64,000 bases of DNA, taken from assembly GCF_016756495.1 (NCBI RefSeq), contig NZ_AP023243.1, positions 3,228,501-3,292,500 on the forward strand, read 5' to 3'. Both the position numbers and the translations under genes were made by a program. The notes beneath the pieces are model-generated. The model worked only from the letters and a program-made list of their open reading frames with translations. It was not told where the DNA came from and did no database searches. Numbering within the stretch: position 1 is the stretch's first letter; each line of letters opens with the position of its first letter. The DNA is from Mesorhizobium sp. 113-3-3 (GTDB taxonomy: Bacteria; Pseudomonadota; Alphaproteobacteria; Rhizobiales; Rhizobiaceae). Shown here in pieces: positions 8,694 to 17,479 of the stretch.

Positions 8694-9509
8694 TTACTCG
8701 GCGCTCACCGGGAAATCGAAGCGCTGGGTGGGAAAGGGCTCATGCCCAAGGGTAAAATGCCACCATTCGCGTGCATAATTCTTGAATCCGCCGGCACGCA
8801 TGGCCTCGACAAGCAGCTTGCGGTTCGCCGTCGCTTCATTGCCGAGCGGGCGGTGCGCCGTCTCGCTCATCGGGTCGAAACAGTCGAAACCGGTGCCGAA
8901 GTCGAGCGTGTCGGCGTTGACGGCGCCGCAGGCCGGTTTGGCGGCGGATGGGCGGTCGGCCCGCGCAATCGCGACATCGACGGTCGAGCCGCGCGAATGG
9001 GTCGACAGTTCACCGACATAACCCTTGGCGATGAGGTCGCCACGCCGAACTCTGGGATACCATTGCGGATCGGACGGTCCGCCCTCTCGCGTCCAGTCTC
9101 CCATGTCGGCCACGGCGCGGGCGGGGCGGTAGCAGTCGAAGACGACCAGTATCAGGCCCTTCGCGGCGATTGCCTGCTGGACGCCGGCAAGAGCTTGCGC
9201 GGCCTGCAAAGTGAGAATGCAGACCGGTGCGTCGTAGCCGTTCACCTTGCGGTGCAGGAAATTGCCGGCGCCGGCGTAGCGGATGTCCTGGCGGATCGAC
9301 GGGGCGATATCGGCGAGGCGGACGAAGCCGGCGGGGAGAGGGTCGGCACGTGCAGGGAGAGGGCTCGCGATTGCTGACGCAAGCGCTGTGAAGAATGCTC
9401 CCAACACAAGTCGGTGCGAGGCCCCACTCCCTGCCCTGCAGGCCAGAGAGGGAGGCCTCGCACCGAACCTCAGACGAAAAAGCGCAACACCCTGAATCGC
9501 TTGCCGCAT
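8694..9509 (-). CDS. D-alanyl-D-alanine dipeptidase, VanX/DdpX family
   Basis: 271 residues. Zinc ligands and catalytic residues of the M15D family are visible: THSRGSTVDVAI (His and Asp) and EWWHF (Glu and His), with DIRYAGAGNF and DCYRPARAV as family landmarks. It should hydrolyse D-Ala-D-Ala or related peptidoglycan fragments in the periplasm. A hydrophobic signal (LVLGAFFTALASAIAS, residues 34-49) lies unusually far from the start because a palindromic DNA element at 9411-9466 encodes residues 15-33. The ATG at 9509 is one base from the pbpC stop, so it belongs to the same operon. If translation begins later, a GTG at the Val of LVLG could serve instead. Confidence 0.88.
   Translation of the reverse strand: MRQAIQGVALFRLRFGARPPSLACRAGSGASHRLVLGAFFTALASAIASPLPARADPLPAGFVRLADIAPSIRQDIRYAGAGNFLHRKVNGYDAPVCILTLQAAQALAGVQQAIAAKGLILVVFDCYRPARAVADMGDWTREGGPSDPQWYPRVRRGDLIAKGYVGELSTHSRGSTVDVAIARADRPSAAKPACGAVNADTLDFGTGFDCFDPMSETAHRPLGNEATANRKLLVEAMRAGGFKNYAREWWHFTLGHEPFPTQRFDFPVSAE
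9411..9466. repeat. Palindromic element inside the VanX-type coding sequence
   Basis: Perfect 13-base arms TCGGTGCGAGGCC (9411-9423) and GGCCTCGCACCGA (9454-9466), with a second nested pair CTCCCT/AGGGAG (9427-9432 and 9449-9454). The 56-base element keeps the reading frame open and codes for the low-complexity stretch between the start codon and the signal peptide. No second copy was noticed in the window. Confidence 0.7.
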
Positions 9510-9510
9510 C

Positions 9511-11601
9511 CTATTCGACGAACACTTTCACGCTGGCCGCGCGTCCCGCCGCGTCGATCACGGTCAGCGTCGAATAACCGGCGCCGTCCGGTTGCCAGGT
9601 CGCGGTGCGGCGGCGGTCGAGGCCGACCAGCGGCTTGCCGTTGGCCAGCCAGCGGAACGGCGCCCGGCCGCCTTGCAGTTTCAGCACCAGCGGCGTCGCG
9701 TCGGCGGAGTTGGTGGCAAGGTCGACGCGGGCGCCGTCCGGCGGGAAGATGATCGTCGGGGCCGGTTCGGTCGGTGTTGCCTGCACCAGGCCATCGGCGC
9801 CGGCGCCGAAGCGGGCAAGGGTCACCGGCAGGTCCTCGCGCTTGGGGGTGAAGGCGCCGGGCGGCTTGCCCGGCAGCGGCACGGTGGCGAGGCCCGAGCG
9901 GACAAAGCCCTCGAACAGGATCGGGGCGGCCGAGACATAGCCGGAGAGGCCCGGCACGGCGCTGGCGTCGGGGCGGCCGACCCAGACGCCCAGCACATAG
10001 CGCCCGTCGAAGCCGACCGACCAGGCGTCACGGTAGCCGTAGGAGGTGCCGGTCTTGTAGGCGATGCCGCGCTGCAAGGCGCCTTCCGGCGGTTTTACCC
10101 CGGAGAGGATGTCGATGATCTGCCAGTTCGCCTGGTCATTGAGGATGGTGGCGGTGGTGCGCTCCGCATTGGCCGGCTCGGTGCCGTCATGCAGCGTGTG
10201 CGTCTTGCCGCCATTGGCGAGCCCCGTATAGAGCTGGACGAGGTCGCGCAGCGTGACGCCGACGCCGCCAAGGCCGATGGCAAGGCCCGGCGCCTCGTTG
10301 ACTGGCAGGATCGGGTTGACGCCGGCCTGGCGGAAGCGCGCGGTCAGCCGCGCCGGGCCGACCGCATCGAGCACGCGGATCGCCGGCACGTTGAGCGACA
10401 ATTGCAGCGCCTGGCGGACGCTGACATCGCCCTGATAGCCCATGTCGAAATTCTTGGGCCGGTAGCCGCCGAAATCGACCGGGCTGTCCTCGATCAGCGT
10501 TTCCTGCGCCACCAACCCTTGTTCGAAGGCGAGGCCATAGATGAACGGTTTTAGCGTGGAGCCGGGCGAGCGCACGATCTTGGTCATGTCGATCCAGCCG
10601 GAACGGCTGGCGTCGAAGAAATTGGCCGAGCCGACTTCGCCCAGAATCTCGCCGGTGCGGGAATCTGCCAGTACCATGGCGACGGACAGGCGCGGCCCAA
10701 GCTTGGTGGCGGCATCGCGCGCCACCTGTTCCAGCCCTTCCTGGACGCTCTTGCGGATGGTCAGTTTGAGCGGCTGGCCGGGAACGGCCCTGGGCAGCAT
10801 CGCATAGGCGGCATGCGGGGCAAGCGCCGGCAGAGTGCGGCGCAGGCCTGATACGTCGTCGAGGGCGGCGCGCGCGGCCTCGCGTTCGCCGATCAGGCCC
10901 GACGAGACCATGCGGCTCAGCACGCGGTCGCGGGCGGCGTGGGCGATTGCGAGGTTGCGGTCGGGCCGGCGTTTTTCCGGCAATTGGGGCAGCGCCACGA
11001 GCAGGGCGGCTTCCGAGACGGTGAGCCGCTTCGGCTCCTTGCCGAAATAGGCGAGCGAGGCGGCGCGTACGCCTTCGAGATTGCCGCCATAGGGCGCCAA
11101 CGTCAGATAGCGCTCGAGGATCTCGCGTTTGGACAGCCGCCGCTCGATCTGGATGGCGCGCAGCATCTGCTTGATCTTGGAGCCGAGGCTGCGGCTTTCG
11201 CGCGGCTCGATCAGGCGGGCAAGCTGCATCGACAGGGTCGAGCCGCCGGAGACGATATGGCCGCTGGTGATAAGCTGGCCGGCGGCGCGGCCAAGCGCCA
11301 GCACGTCGACACCCTGATGATCCCAGAAGCGCTTGTCCTCATAGGTCACCAGCATGTCGACGAACTGCTTGTCGACTTGGTCGAGCCGGGTTTCGAGCCG
11401 CCAGTAGCCATCCGGCGTGGCGAAGGCGCGCAACAGCTGGCCATCGCGGTCCTGGACTTCGGTCGAGACCGTGAGTTCCGCCGGCAGCGGCGGCGGGAAG
11501 GCGCGGTCGAGTTCCCACAAGGTGGCGGCGGAAAGAGCCAAGAGACCCAGGCAGGAAGCTGCGGTTATGGCGGCGCGACGGAGGAATTTCTTGGAGAGCA
11601 T
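9511..11601 (-). CDS. pbpC: Penicillin-binding protein 1C (bifunctional glycosyltransferase/transpeptidase)
   Basis: 696 residues with an N-terminal membrane anchor. Glycosyltransferase (GT51) motifs: YEDKRFWDHQGVD, GGSTLSMQLAR and SKREILERYLTLAPYGGNLEG. Transpeptidase motifs: SPGSTLKPF (Ser and Lys of SxxK), SLN and KTGTS. The C-terminal 90 residues form the PBP1C-specific domain (IIFPPDGARVDL). It polymerises and crosslinks peptidoglycan on the periplasmic face. I prefer the ATG at 11601 (MLSKKFLRR): GAGGGG lies 7 bases upstream and comes from the edge of a dispersed repeat; an ATG five codons earlier lies within that repeat. It follows the alpha-2-macroglobulin gene, the conserved pbpC partner. 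Confidence 0.94.
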   Translation of the reverse strand: MLSKKFLRRAAITAASCLGLLALSAATLWELDRAFPPPLPAELTVSTEVQDRDGQLLRAFATPDGYWRLETRLDQVDKQFVDMLVTYEDKRFWDHQGVDVLALGRAAGQLITSGHIVSGGSTLSMQLARLIEPRESRSLGSKIKQMLRAIQIERRLSKREILERYLTLAPYGGNLEGVRAASLAYFGKEPKRLTVSEAALLVALPQLPEKRRPDRNLAIAHAARDRVLSRMVSSGLIGEREAARAALDDVSGLRRTLPALAPHAAYAMLPRAVPGQPLKLTIRKSVQEGLEQVARDAATKLGPRLSVAMVLADSRTGEILGEVGSANFFDASRSGWIDMTKIVRSPGSTLKPFIYGLAFEQGLVAQETLIEDSPVDFGGYRPKNFDMGYQGDVSVRQALQLSLNVPAIRVLDAVGPARLTARFRQAGVNPILPVNEAPGLAIGLGGVGVTLRDLVQLYTGLANGGKTHTLHDGTEPANAERTTATILNDQANWQIIDILSGVKPPEGALQRGIAYKTGTSYGYRDAWSVGFDGRYVLGVWVGRPDASAVPGLSGYVSAAPILFEGFVRSGLATVPLPGKPPGAFTPKREDLPVTLARFGAGADGLVQATPTEPAPTIIFPPDGARVDLATNSADATPLVLKLQGGRAPFRWLANGKPLVGLDRRRTATWQPDGAGYSTLTVIDAAGRAASVKVFVE

Positions 11602-11604
11602 GAC

Positions 11605-11668
11605 GCCGCCCCTCATCCGCCTGCCGGCACCTTCTCCCCGTATAGTGACGGGGGGAAGGGGGCTGTCG
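11605..11668. repeat. Dispersed palindromic repeat, copy 1
   Basis: Core CTTCTCCCCGTATAGTGACG followed by GGGGGAAGG, preceded by CCCCTCATCCGCCTGCCGGC. Almost the same sequence recurs in inverted orientation at 43571-43634 and, more diverged, at 43754-43820. It is an intergenic element of the kind found scattered through rhizobial genomes. This copy fills most of the 108 bases between the alpha-2-macroglobulin gene and pbpC. Confidence 0.85.
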
Positions 11669-11709
11669 TCTGCGCAATCGCCATCTGCATGATCGTCACC
11701 AACGGCGCC

Positions 11710-14700
11710 TTACGGCGCCTTGATCTCCATCATGCCGGTGGCGGTGCGGGCCGAGTATTGCGGCCGGTACATGTCTTCCACCGTTGCCGCCGGATGGGCG
11801 TAAGTGCCCGGCGTCACGGCGCGAACGACATAGGCGAGCGTCAGGTTGTGGTCGTGGTCGCCATCGGCCGGGTTGAACGCCGCGACGAAACGGTCGTCGC
11901 GGAATTCGAGGTGCGCCGCGTCGGTCTGTGCCAGCCAGGAGAAATTCGTCAACTGGGCGCTGGAGACGAGGCCTGGATTGTCGATCTCGAAGCCGGCGGG
12001 CAGAAGGTCGGTGACCAGCAGGCGCGACGGCCAGCTGTTCTGCTCGGTGACCTTGAGCACGACGACATAGCGCTCGTTCTGGGTTGCCTCCGTCACATTG
12101 GCTTCGGTGCCGTCGAGCTTGTAGTAGGTGCGGTCGATGGTGAAGCCGTCACCGCCGGCCGGCAGGGGCTGGATCGGCGACGCCACGGTGGTGACGACAG
12201 CCTGCAGCGGAGTCTTGCCGGTGTTGGCGATTTCGAGCGGGCTGTCGACCAGTTCGGAGCCGTTGACCTGGTTGGAATAGCCGCCCGAATGCGGCGCGCC
12301 GTTGACGGTCAGCGTGATCGAGTCGTTGCCTTCCTTCAGTGCGCGGGCCGCCAGCAGCATCCAGGAATCGTCCTGGGTGCTGGTCCAGCGCACTTCGGCG
12401 CGTTCCCTGGTCACCAGCTTGATCAGCTCCGGCACGATCGTCGACACCGGCTTCGATTCCGCCGCGAGCGACAGCATCGCCGCGCCGTCACGCAGCGCCG
12501 AGCCGTAGTCGGAGCGGTACCAGTCGTAGTCGGTCTGCGACTTGGCGAGTTGAAGCGCGGTCTTGAAGGTCGCTTCCGAGCGCTGGGTGTCGCCGTAGAG
12601 CGCCAGGCTCGCCGCCAGCTGGGCAACGGCCATCGGGCTCGAGAAGGCTTCGAGCTGGGTGTCCGCGTAATAGCGCAGGTCGCCGATCGAGGCCTTCTTG
12701 TTGCGGGCCAGAACGTAGAGGGCGTAGGCGATCTCGCTGCCGCGGTCCTGGACGCTCTGGTCGTAGCCGAGCGAGTTCTGCAGATTGCTCAGCGCCTGGT
12801 TCATGGCCAGCGCCGGCACGTCATATTTCTGCTCGCGCGCCCTGGTCAGGAACTCGCTGACATAGGCGTCGAGCCACAGATCGCCGGAGCCCGGACCCCA
12901 CAGGCCGAAGCTGCCGCTCGAGGACTGGTAGCTCAGCACCTTGTAGATGGCATCCTGGATGCGGCCATGCAGGTCGGGATCGCTTTCCATGCCGACGCCC
13001 GAGGCCATCTCGTTGACATAGAGAAGCGGCATGGCGCGGCTGGTGGTCTGCTCGGCGCAACCATAGGGGTAGCGGTCGAGCGTCATCAGCAGCGAGGGCA
13101 CGTCGAAGGCCGCCGCCTGCGAAACACCGACACTGACGGAAGCGCCTTCCAGCAGGCTTGCCGCCAGCAGCTCCTTGTCGACGCGCAGCGCGCCGCCATT
13201 GCCCTTGAGGTCGACCACAAGGCGCGTGGTGACCGGCAATTGCGCCGGGCGCACCGGCACGTAGAGCGTCTGCTCGACCTTGGTGCCGTCGGCATGCGCC
13301 AGCTTGATGGTGAGCGAGGCATTGCCAGGCGTCTTCGCAATCAGCGGCACCGTCAGCGTCTGACGCTTGCCCTGGGCGAGCGTCAGCTTCTGGGGCAGGG
13401 GCTTGTCGCCCGTCGACAGGTCGCCTGTCGTGTCGATCGAGAAGGCATAGTCGCCGGCCGGGCCGTCGGTGTCGGCCACGTCGAGCCGCATCACGGCGTT
13501 GTCGCCGGGCGCCAGGAAGCGCGGCAGGCCGGCGGTGATGACCACCGGGTCGCGCACGATGACATCGGACTGGGCATGGCCGACCGCTTCCTTGGTCCAG
13601 GCGACGGCCATGACGCGCACGGTGCCGTTGAACTGCGGAATGTCGAAGTCGATCCGCGCCTTGCCGTCGGCGTCGAGCTGGACCGGACCGGAGAAGAAGG
13701 CGACCAGCTTTTCGGTCGGCGGGCTGCCTTGCGCCTGCATGTTGGCGCCGTCACCGCCGGTCCTGAGCTTGCCGGTGGTGCCCAGCGAGCCGTCGATCAG
13801 GCGGCCATAGATGTCGCGGATCTCCATGCCCAGCATGCGCTGGCCGAAGAACCAGTTCTCGGGGTCCGGCGCCTTGTAGTTGGTGAGATTGAGGATGCCG
13901 ACATCGACGGCGGCGACCATGACATAGGCGTTGGTGCCGGGCTGCACGCCGGCCACGGAAACCGGGATCGACAGCTGCTGGCGCGGCACGGTCTTGTCCG
14001 GCGGGGTCAGGGTGACGGCGAGCTTCTTGGCGCCCGGGTCGACCGTCAGCCATTTCACGCCGATGGCGCGGGCCGGCATGCGCGTTTCCTGCGCATCGCC
14101 CGGCCGGAACAGGGTGGCCGTGACATAGGCGCCGGCGCCCCAATCGTCACCGACCGGGATGTCGACGGTGCTGCCGCCGGCCGGCACGGTGGCCGTGATG
14201 GTCTTCAACAGCTTGTCGGAGCCGATATTGATGAGAAGTTCGCCGGCAAAATGCGGCGAGACTTTCAGCTTGGCCACTTCGCCCGCGGCATAATTGTCCT
14301 TGTCTAGAGCGATCTCCAGGCCGTCGGGCGTTTCGGTGGTGGTCGAAGCGACATACCAGCCGGCGTCGAATTCATAGCTGGTGGCAGGTCCCTCCGGATC
14401 GGAGGTCTCGACCTCGAGCCGGTACTGGCCCCAATCGACCGGCACGGAGACGGTGGCGTCGCCGTCGGCATTGAGGTCGATCTGGCCGTTGGCGATCGAC
14501 TTGGTCAAGGTGACCGGCTCGTAGCTCCACGAATTGTTGGAGCGGTACCACTGGTAATTGCGTTCGACCTTGACCAGCGTCCACTGCGCGCCTTTCAGCG
14601 CCTCGCGCTTGCCGGACGGATCGACGGCGATCAGGCTGAACTTGGCCGTGCCGCCCTGCGGCACCTCATCGTCGGCGAAGTCCGGACGGATGCCGATCAT

Positions 14701-17208
14701 ATGGCCTTGCGGGCGGATACCGATGTTGAGTGAGCGCTCGATGGCGCGGCCGCCGGTTTCACGCATGCGCACCGTCACCTTGCCGTTGACCAGCTTGGTG
14801 GTCGAGGGCAACTGGTCGACGGTAACAGGGAAGGTCGCCTTACCGTCATCGCCAACCACCGGCAGATTGGTCAGCGGCGTGACCGTGGGCTCGCCCGACT
14901 GCTCATCGGCGAGGCCGAAGGAGAAGTTGGGGAAGCGGTCCCAGTCGCGCGCCGTCGACAGCGTCAGTTCGCCTTCCAGCGCCAGGCCCGCCGCCGGCGC
15001 GCCATAGAGGAAGCGGCCGTCAATGTTGATGTTGGCGGTTTCGCCGCGCTCGATTTCCTGCTTGTCGGCCTTCATGTCGAATTCGATACGATCCGGCACG
15101 AAGTCCTCGACCAGGAACATCTGGGTGGCGACAGCCGGCTGCTTCGGATCGGTGTAGATCGACACCGACCAGGTGCCGCGCATGGCATTGGGTTCGAGCG
15201 GCAGGTCGACGGCGTGGCCGCCGGCCGAAGCGCCGTCGCTGACGATGCGGCGGTCCTCGACGCCGTCGGGGCGCGAGAAGATGAAGGTCAGCGGCAGGTT
15301 CTCGACCGCCTTGGCGGCGCCATCGCGGGCAAGGGCGGCGACATGGACATCCTCGCCGGCGCGGTAGATGCCGCGTTCGGTCCAGGCGTAAACGTCGAGC
15401 GCACCGGGCGCCGCGCGCCCAGTGACGCCGCGGTCGGACAGGTCGAAGCCGGACTTGGACATGGCGAGAAAGACGAAATCATTGTCGCCCTGCTTGGCCA
15501 TCAGCACGGCCGGCACCATGCCGCCGTCGCCGCGCGTCAGGCCGGGATTGAAGACGGCGTGGCCGTCGGCATCCGACGTGGCGGTGCCGAGAATCTCGTT
15601 GTTGCGGGCAACCAGCGTCAGTTCGGCGCCGGCGATCGGCTTGGCGGAGCCGAGCGAGCGGGCAAAGACATTGAGTCCGTCCTGGCCGGTATAGGTCGAC
15701 AGGCCGATGTCGGAGACGACGAACCACTGCGTGGCCAGCGAATTGTAGTCATCGCCCTTGCCGTTGACGGCCTGTGCGGTCAGCACATAGACGCCGGGCT
15801 TGCGCTGCGGCAGCGCCTCGTCGACCGGGAAGGAGGTGGTGACCTCCTTGTTGAGGTCGTTGACGATGTCGAGCTGGCCCTGCCAGACCGGCGCGCCCAT
15901 CTGCTCGGAAATGTTGGAGATGTCGTAGCTGTCGAGCTGGTGCAGGAACTGGTAGCCCGACAGAAGCTGCGCCAGCGAACGGTCGCCGATGCGGTAGAGC
16001 TTCATCTCGGCGGCGTTCATGTTGACGGTGACGACCGGAATGCCGCGGCGCGCGCCGGCCGGCAGCACGAAGCTGTCGCCGGTGAAGCGGGCCGACGGGG
16101 CGCGATCCTGCACATAGATCGACAGCACCACGGGAGCGGCGGTCACTTCGCCGATTGCCGCCGGCAGGCCGGCGCGGAAAGTGACATCGTAATGCTGGCC
16201 GTGTTCGAGCCCTTCGACGCAGATCTGCTTGTCCTTGGCCTCGACGCCCTTCGGCGGCGCGTTGTCGACGGTCACGAACTGCGCGTAGTCGACGCCGGTC
16301 TTGACCAGGTCCTCGGAGAATTGCGCGCAGATGCGCGGCGCGCTGGTGTCGGCGTCGACGCTGTGGTCGACGACGCGGAAGCCCTTGCGGGACTTGAGAT
16401 CGGCATAGTCGGCCTGCACGGCGGGCGACGTCACGAGCGCAAGGCTCGCCTCATAGGCCTGCAGCGCCGGGCGGTAGAGATCACGCTTGTCGAGGCCGGC
16501 GCCAAGCAGGGCCAGCACGTCCGCGCGCGTCTTGGTGGTGCGCAAGAGTTTATAGGCGTTGAAGGCGGCCGAGGTGGCGTTCATCGGCAAAGTAGACGCT
16601 TCGGAGGTGTTGGCTGCGGGCTGCACGGCCAGCGTTTCGCGCGCCAGATTGAGCCAGAGCTGGCCATCGTCGGGCATCACCGAGACCGCGGCCTCGTATT
16701 TCTGCATGGCGGAGCGATGGTCGCCGGTCAGCATGGCCTGCTCGGCCGAGCTGATCAGGGCCGCCATGCCTTCGGTCGGCTTGTCAAAGGCCGGGCCAAG
16801 CAGCCTGTTGCGGTATTGCTGGGCCTGGTCGGCCATCCAGTTGGGGAAGAAGGTCAGTTCCGGCGGCGCGCCGATATCGGGATCGCCGTCAATGTTGACG
16901 ACCTTGCCGGCAACCGCGCCGTTGAACGCTTTGAGCTGATTGTAGTCGGATTTGAGAAAGCACCATTTGGCCTTGGTGTTGTAGGTGAAGGCGCGGCAGG
17001 CCGGGTCGCCAAGGCATGTCGTCTTGCACTGGTCGAGGGTGACATTCTGGTCGGATCTGAGGTCAAAGCCGAAATAGTCGGAATTGTCGGTCGTTGCGAT
17101 TCGCCGGGCCTCGGCCGCTTGCGCGACACTATTCCAGGCTAAGACATTGGCCCAGGCGAAGAAGAGAAGGATCAGGATCGACAGACCACGAGCCGCGCGC
17201 ATTGCCAT
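11710..17208 (-). CDS. yfhM: Bacterial alpha-2-macroglobulin with N-terminal PAN-like domain
   Basis: 1832 residues. A signal peptide (to about residue 32) has no lipobox, unlike the E. coli homologue. Residues about 38-95 form a Cys-rich PAN/apple-like domain (TLDQCKTTCLGDPACRAFTY, WCFLKSD). A TPR-like segment (SAMQKYEAAVSVMPDDGQLW) follows, then macroglobulin-like beta domains, and the thioester motif GCAEQTTS with Cys at residue 1387. Such proteins trap proteases in the periplasm and are thought to protect the envelope when peptidoglycan is repaired by PBP1C, whose gene follows. GGAGGG precedes the ATG by 4 bases; a second ATG two codons later has better spacing. Confidence 0.92.
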   Translation of the reverse strand: MAMRAARGLSILILLFFAWANVLAWNSVAQAAEARRIATTDNSDYFGFDLRSDQNVTLDQCKTTCLGDPACRAFTYNTKAKWCFLKSDYNQLKAFNGAVAGKVVNIDGDPDIGAPPELTFFPNWMADQAQQYRNRLLGPAFDKPTEGMAALISSAEQAMLTGDHRSAMQKYEAAVSVMPDDGQLWLNLARETLAVQPAANTSEASTLPMNATSAAFNAYKLLRTTKTRADVLALLGAGLDKRDLYRPALQAYEASLALVTSPAVQADYADLKSRKGFRVVDHSVDADTSAPRICAQFSEDLVKTGVDYAQFVTVDNAPPKGVEAKDKQICVEGLEHGQHYDVTFRAGLPAAIGEVTAAPVVLSIYVQDRAPSARFTGDSFVLPAGARRGIPVVTVNMNAAEMKLYRIGDRSLAQLLSGYQFLHQLDSYDISNISEQMGAPVWQGQLDIVNDLNKEVTTSFPVDEALPQRKPGVYVLTAQAVNGKGDDYNSLATQWFVVSDIGLSTYTGQDGLNVFARSLGSAKPIAGAELTLVARNNEILGTATSDADGHAVFNPGLTRGDGGMVPAVLMAKQGDNDFVFLAMSKSGFDLSDRGVTGRAAPGALDVYAWTERGIYRAGEDVHVAALARDGAAKAVENLPLTFIFSRPDGVEDRRIVSDGASAGGHAVDLPLEPNAMRGTWSVSIYTDPKQPAVATQMFLVEDFVPDRIEFDMKADKQEIERGETANINIDGRFLYGAPAAGLALEGELTLSTARDWDRFPNFSFGLADEQSGEPTVTPLTNLPVVGDDGKATFPVTVDQLPSTTKLVNGKVTVRMRETGGRAIERSLNIGIRPQGHMIGIRPDFADDEVPQGGTAKFSLIAVDPSGKREALKGAQWTLVKVERNYQWYRSNNSWSYEPVTLTKSIANGQIDLNADGDATVSVPVDWGQYRLEVETSDPEGPATSYEFDAGWYVASTTTETPDGLEIALDKDNYAAGEVAKLKVSPHFAGELLINIGSDKLLKTITATVPAGGSTVDIPVGDDWGAGAYVTATLFRPGDAQETRMPARAIGVKWLTVDPGAKKLAVTLTPPDKTVPRQQLSIPVSVAGVQPGTNAYVMVAAVDVGILNLTNYKAPDPENWFFGQRMLGMEIRDIYGRLIDGSLGTTGKLRTGGDGANMQAQGSPPTEKLVAFFSGPVQLDADGKARIDFDIPQFNGTVRVMAVAWTKEAVGHAQSDVIVRDPVVITAGLPRFLAPGDNAVMRLDVADTDGPAGDYAFSIDTTGDLSTGDKPLPQKLTLAQGKRQTLTVPLIAKTPGNASLTIKLAHADGTKVEQTLYVPVRPAQLPVTTRLVVDLKGNGGALRVDKELLAASLLEGASVSVGVSQAAAFDVPSLLMTLDRYPYGCAEQTTSRAMPLLYVNEMASGVGMESDPDLHGRIQDAIYKVLSYQSSSGSFGLWGPGSGDLWLDAYVSEFLTRAREQKYDVPALAMNQALSNLQNSLGYDQSVQDRGSEIAYALYVLARNKKASIGDLRYYADTQLEAFSSPMAVAQLAASLALYGDTQRSEATFKTALQLAKSQTDYDWYRSDYGSALRDGAAMLSLAAESKPVSTIVPELIKLVTRERAEVRWTSTQDDSWMLLAARALKEGNDSITLTVNGAPHSGGYSNQVNGSELVDSPLEIANTGKTPLQAVVTTVASPIQPLPAGGDGFTIDRTYYKLDGTEANVTEATQNERYVVVLKVTEQNSWPSRLLVTDLLPAGFEIDNPGLVSSAQLTNFSWLAQTDAAHLEFRDDRFVAAFNPADGDHDHNLTLAYVVRAVTPGTYAHPAATVEDMYRPQYSARTATGMMEIKAP

Positions 17209-17479
17209 AACACCCTCCAGACAATTGCAGACGTCCAGGCATGTTCAAGCTTCAGTCAGGCTTGTCAACACAGGACGCGGCAGGGTTCCGCCTGCCAACG
17301 GTTTCCTTTCCGGCCGATGACCGGTAGTACCTCCATAGGACAGGGGATCACGCATTCTTGCGGCGACGCAAAAGGTGTGAATTCCAAGCCCGTCCTATTT
17401 CAGACAATTGGATTGTGGCCCCTTTACGAGCGCTTCAGAACTTCATTCCAATTTTAGTTTTGTAACCTAGGTTGTCTTA
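17209..17479. other. Divergent intergenic region, yfhM / tamA
   Basis: 271 bases that must hold the promoters of both the cell-wall operon and tamAB. I see no convincing promoter hexamers or strong hairpin; TTTTAGTTTTGTAACC at 17452-17467 is an AT-rich patch close to tamA. Confidence 0.5.

Noticed and set aside
9302..9356. A possible second copy of the palindrome in the VanX-type gene (repeated CCCTCTCCC on the minus strand)
   Set aside because: Only short runs match and they encode plausible signal-peptide residues; no arms are present.
10939..14307. Very long plus-strand open frame opposite pbpC and the alpha-2-macroglobulin gene
   Set aside because: It is the antisense shadow of two well-supported genes; its composition (Arg, Gly, His and Asp rich) is that of a mirrored GC-rich frame, with no domain or ribosome site.
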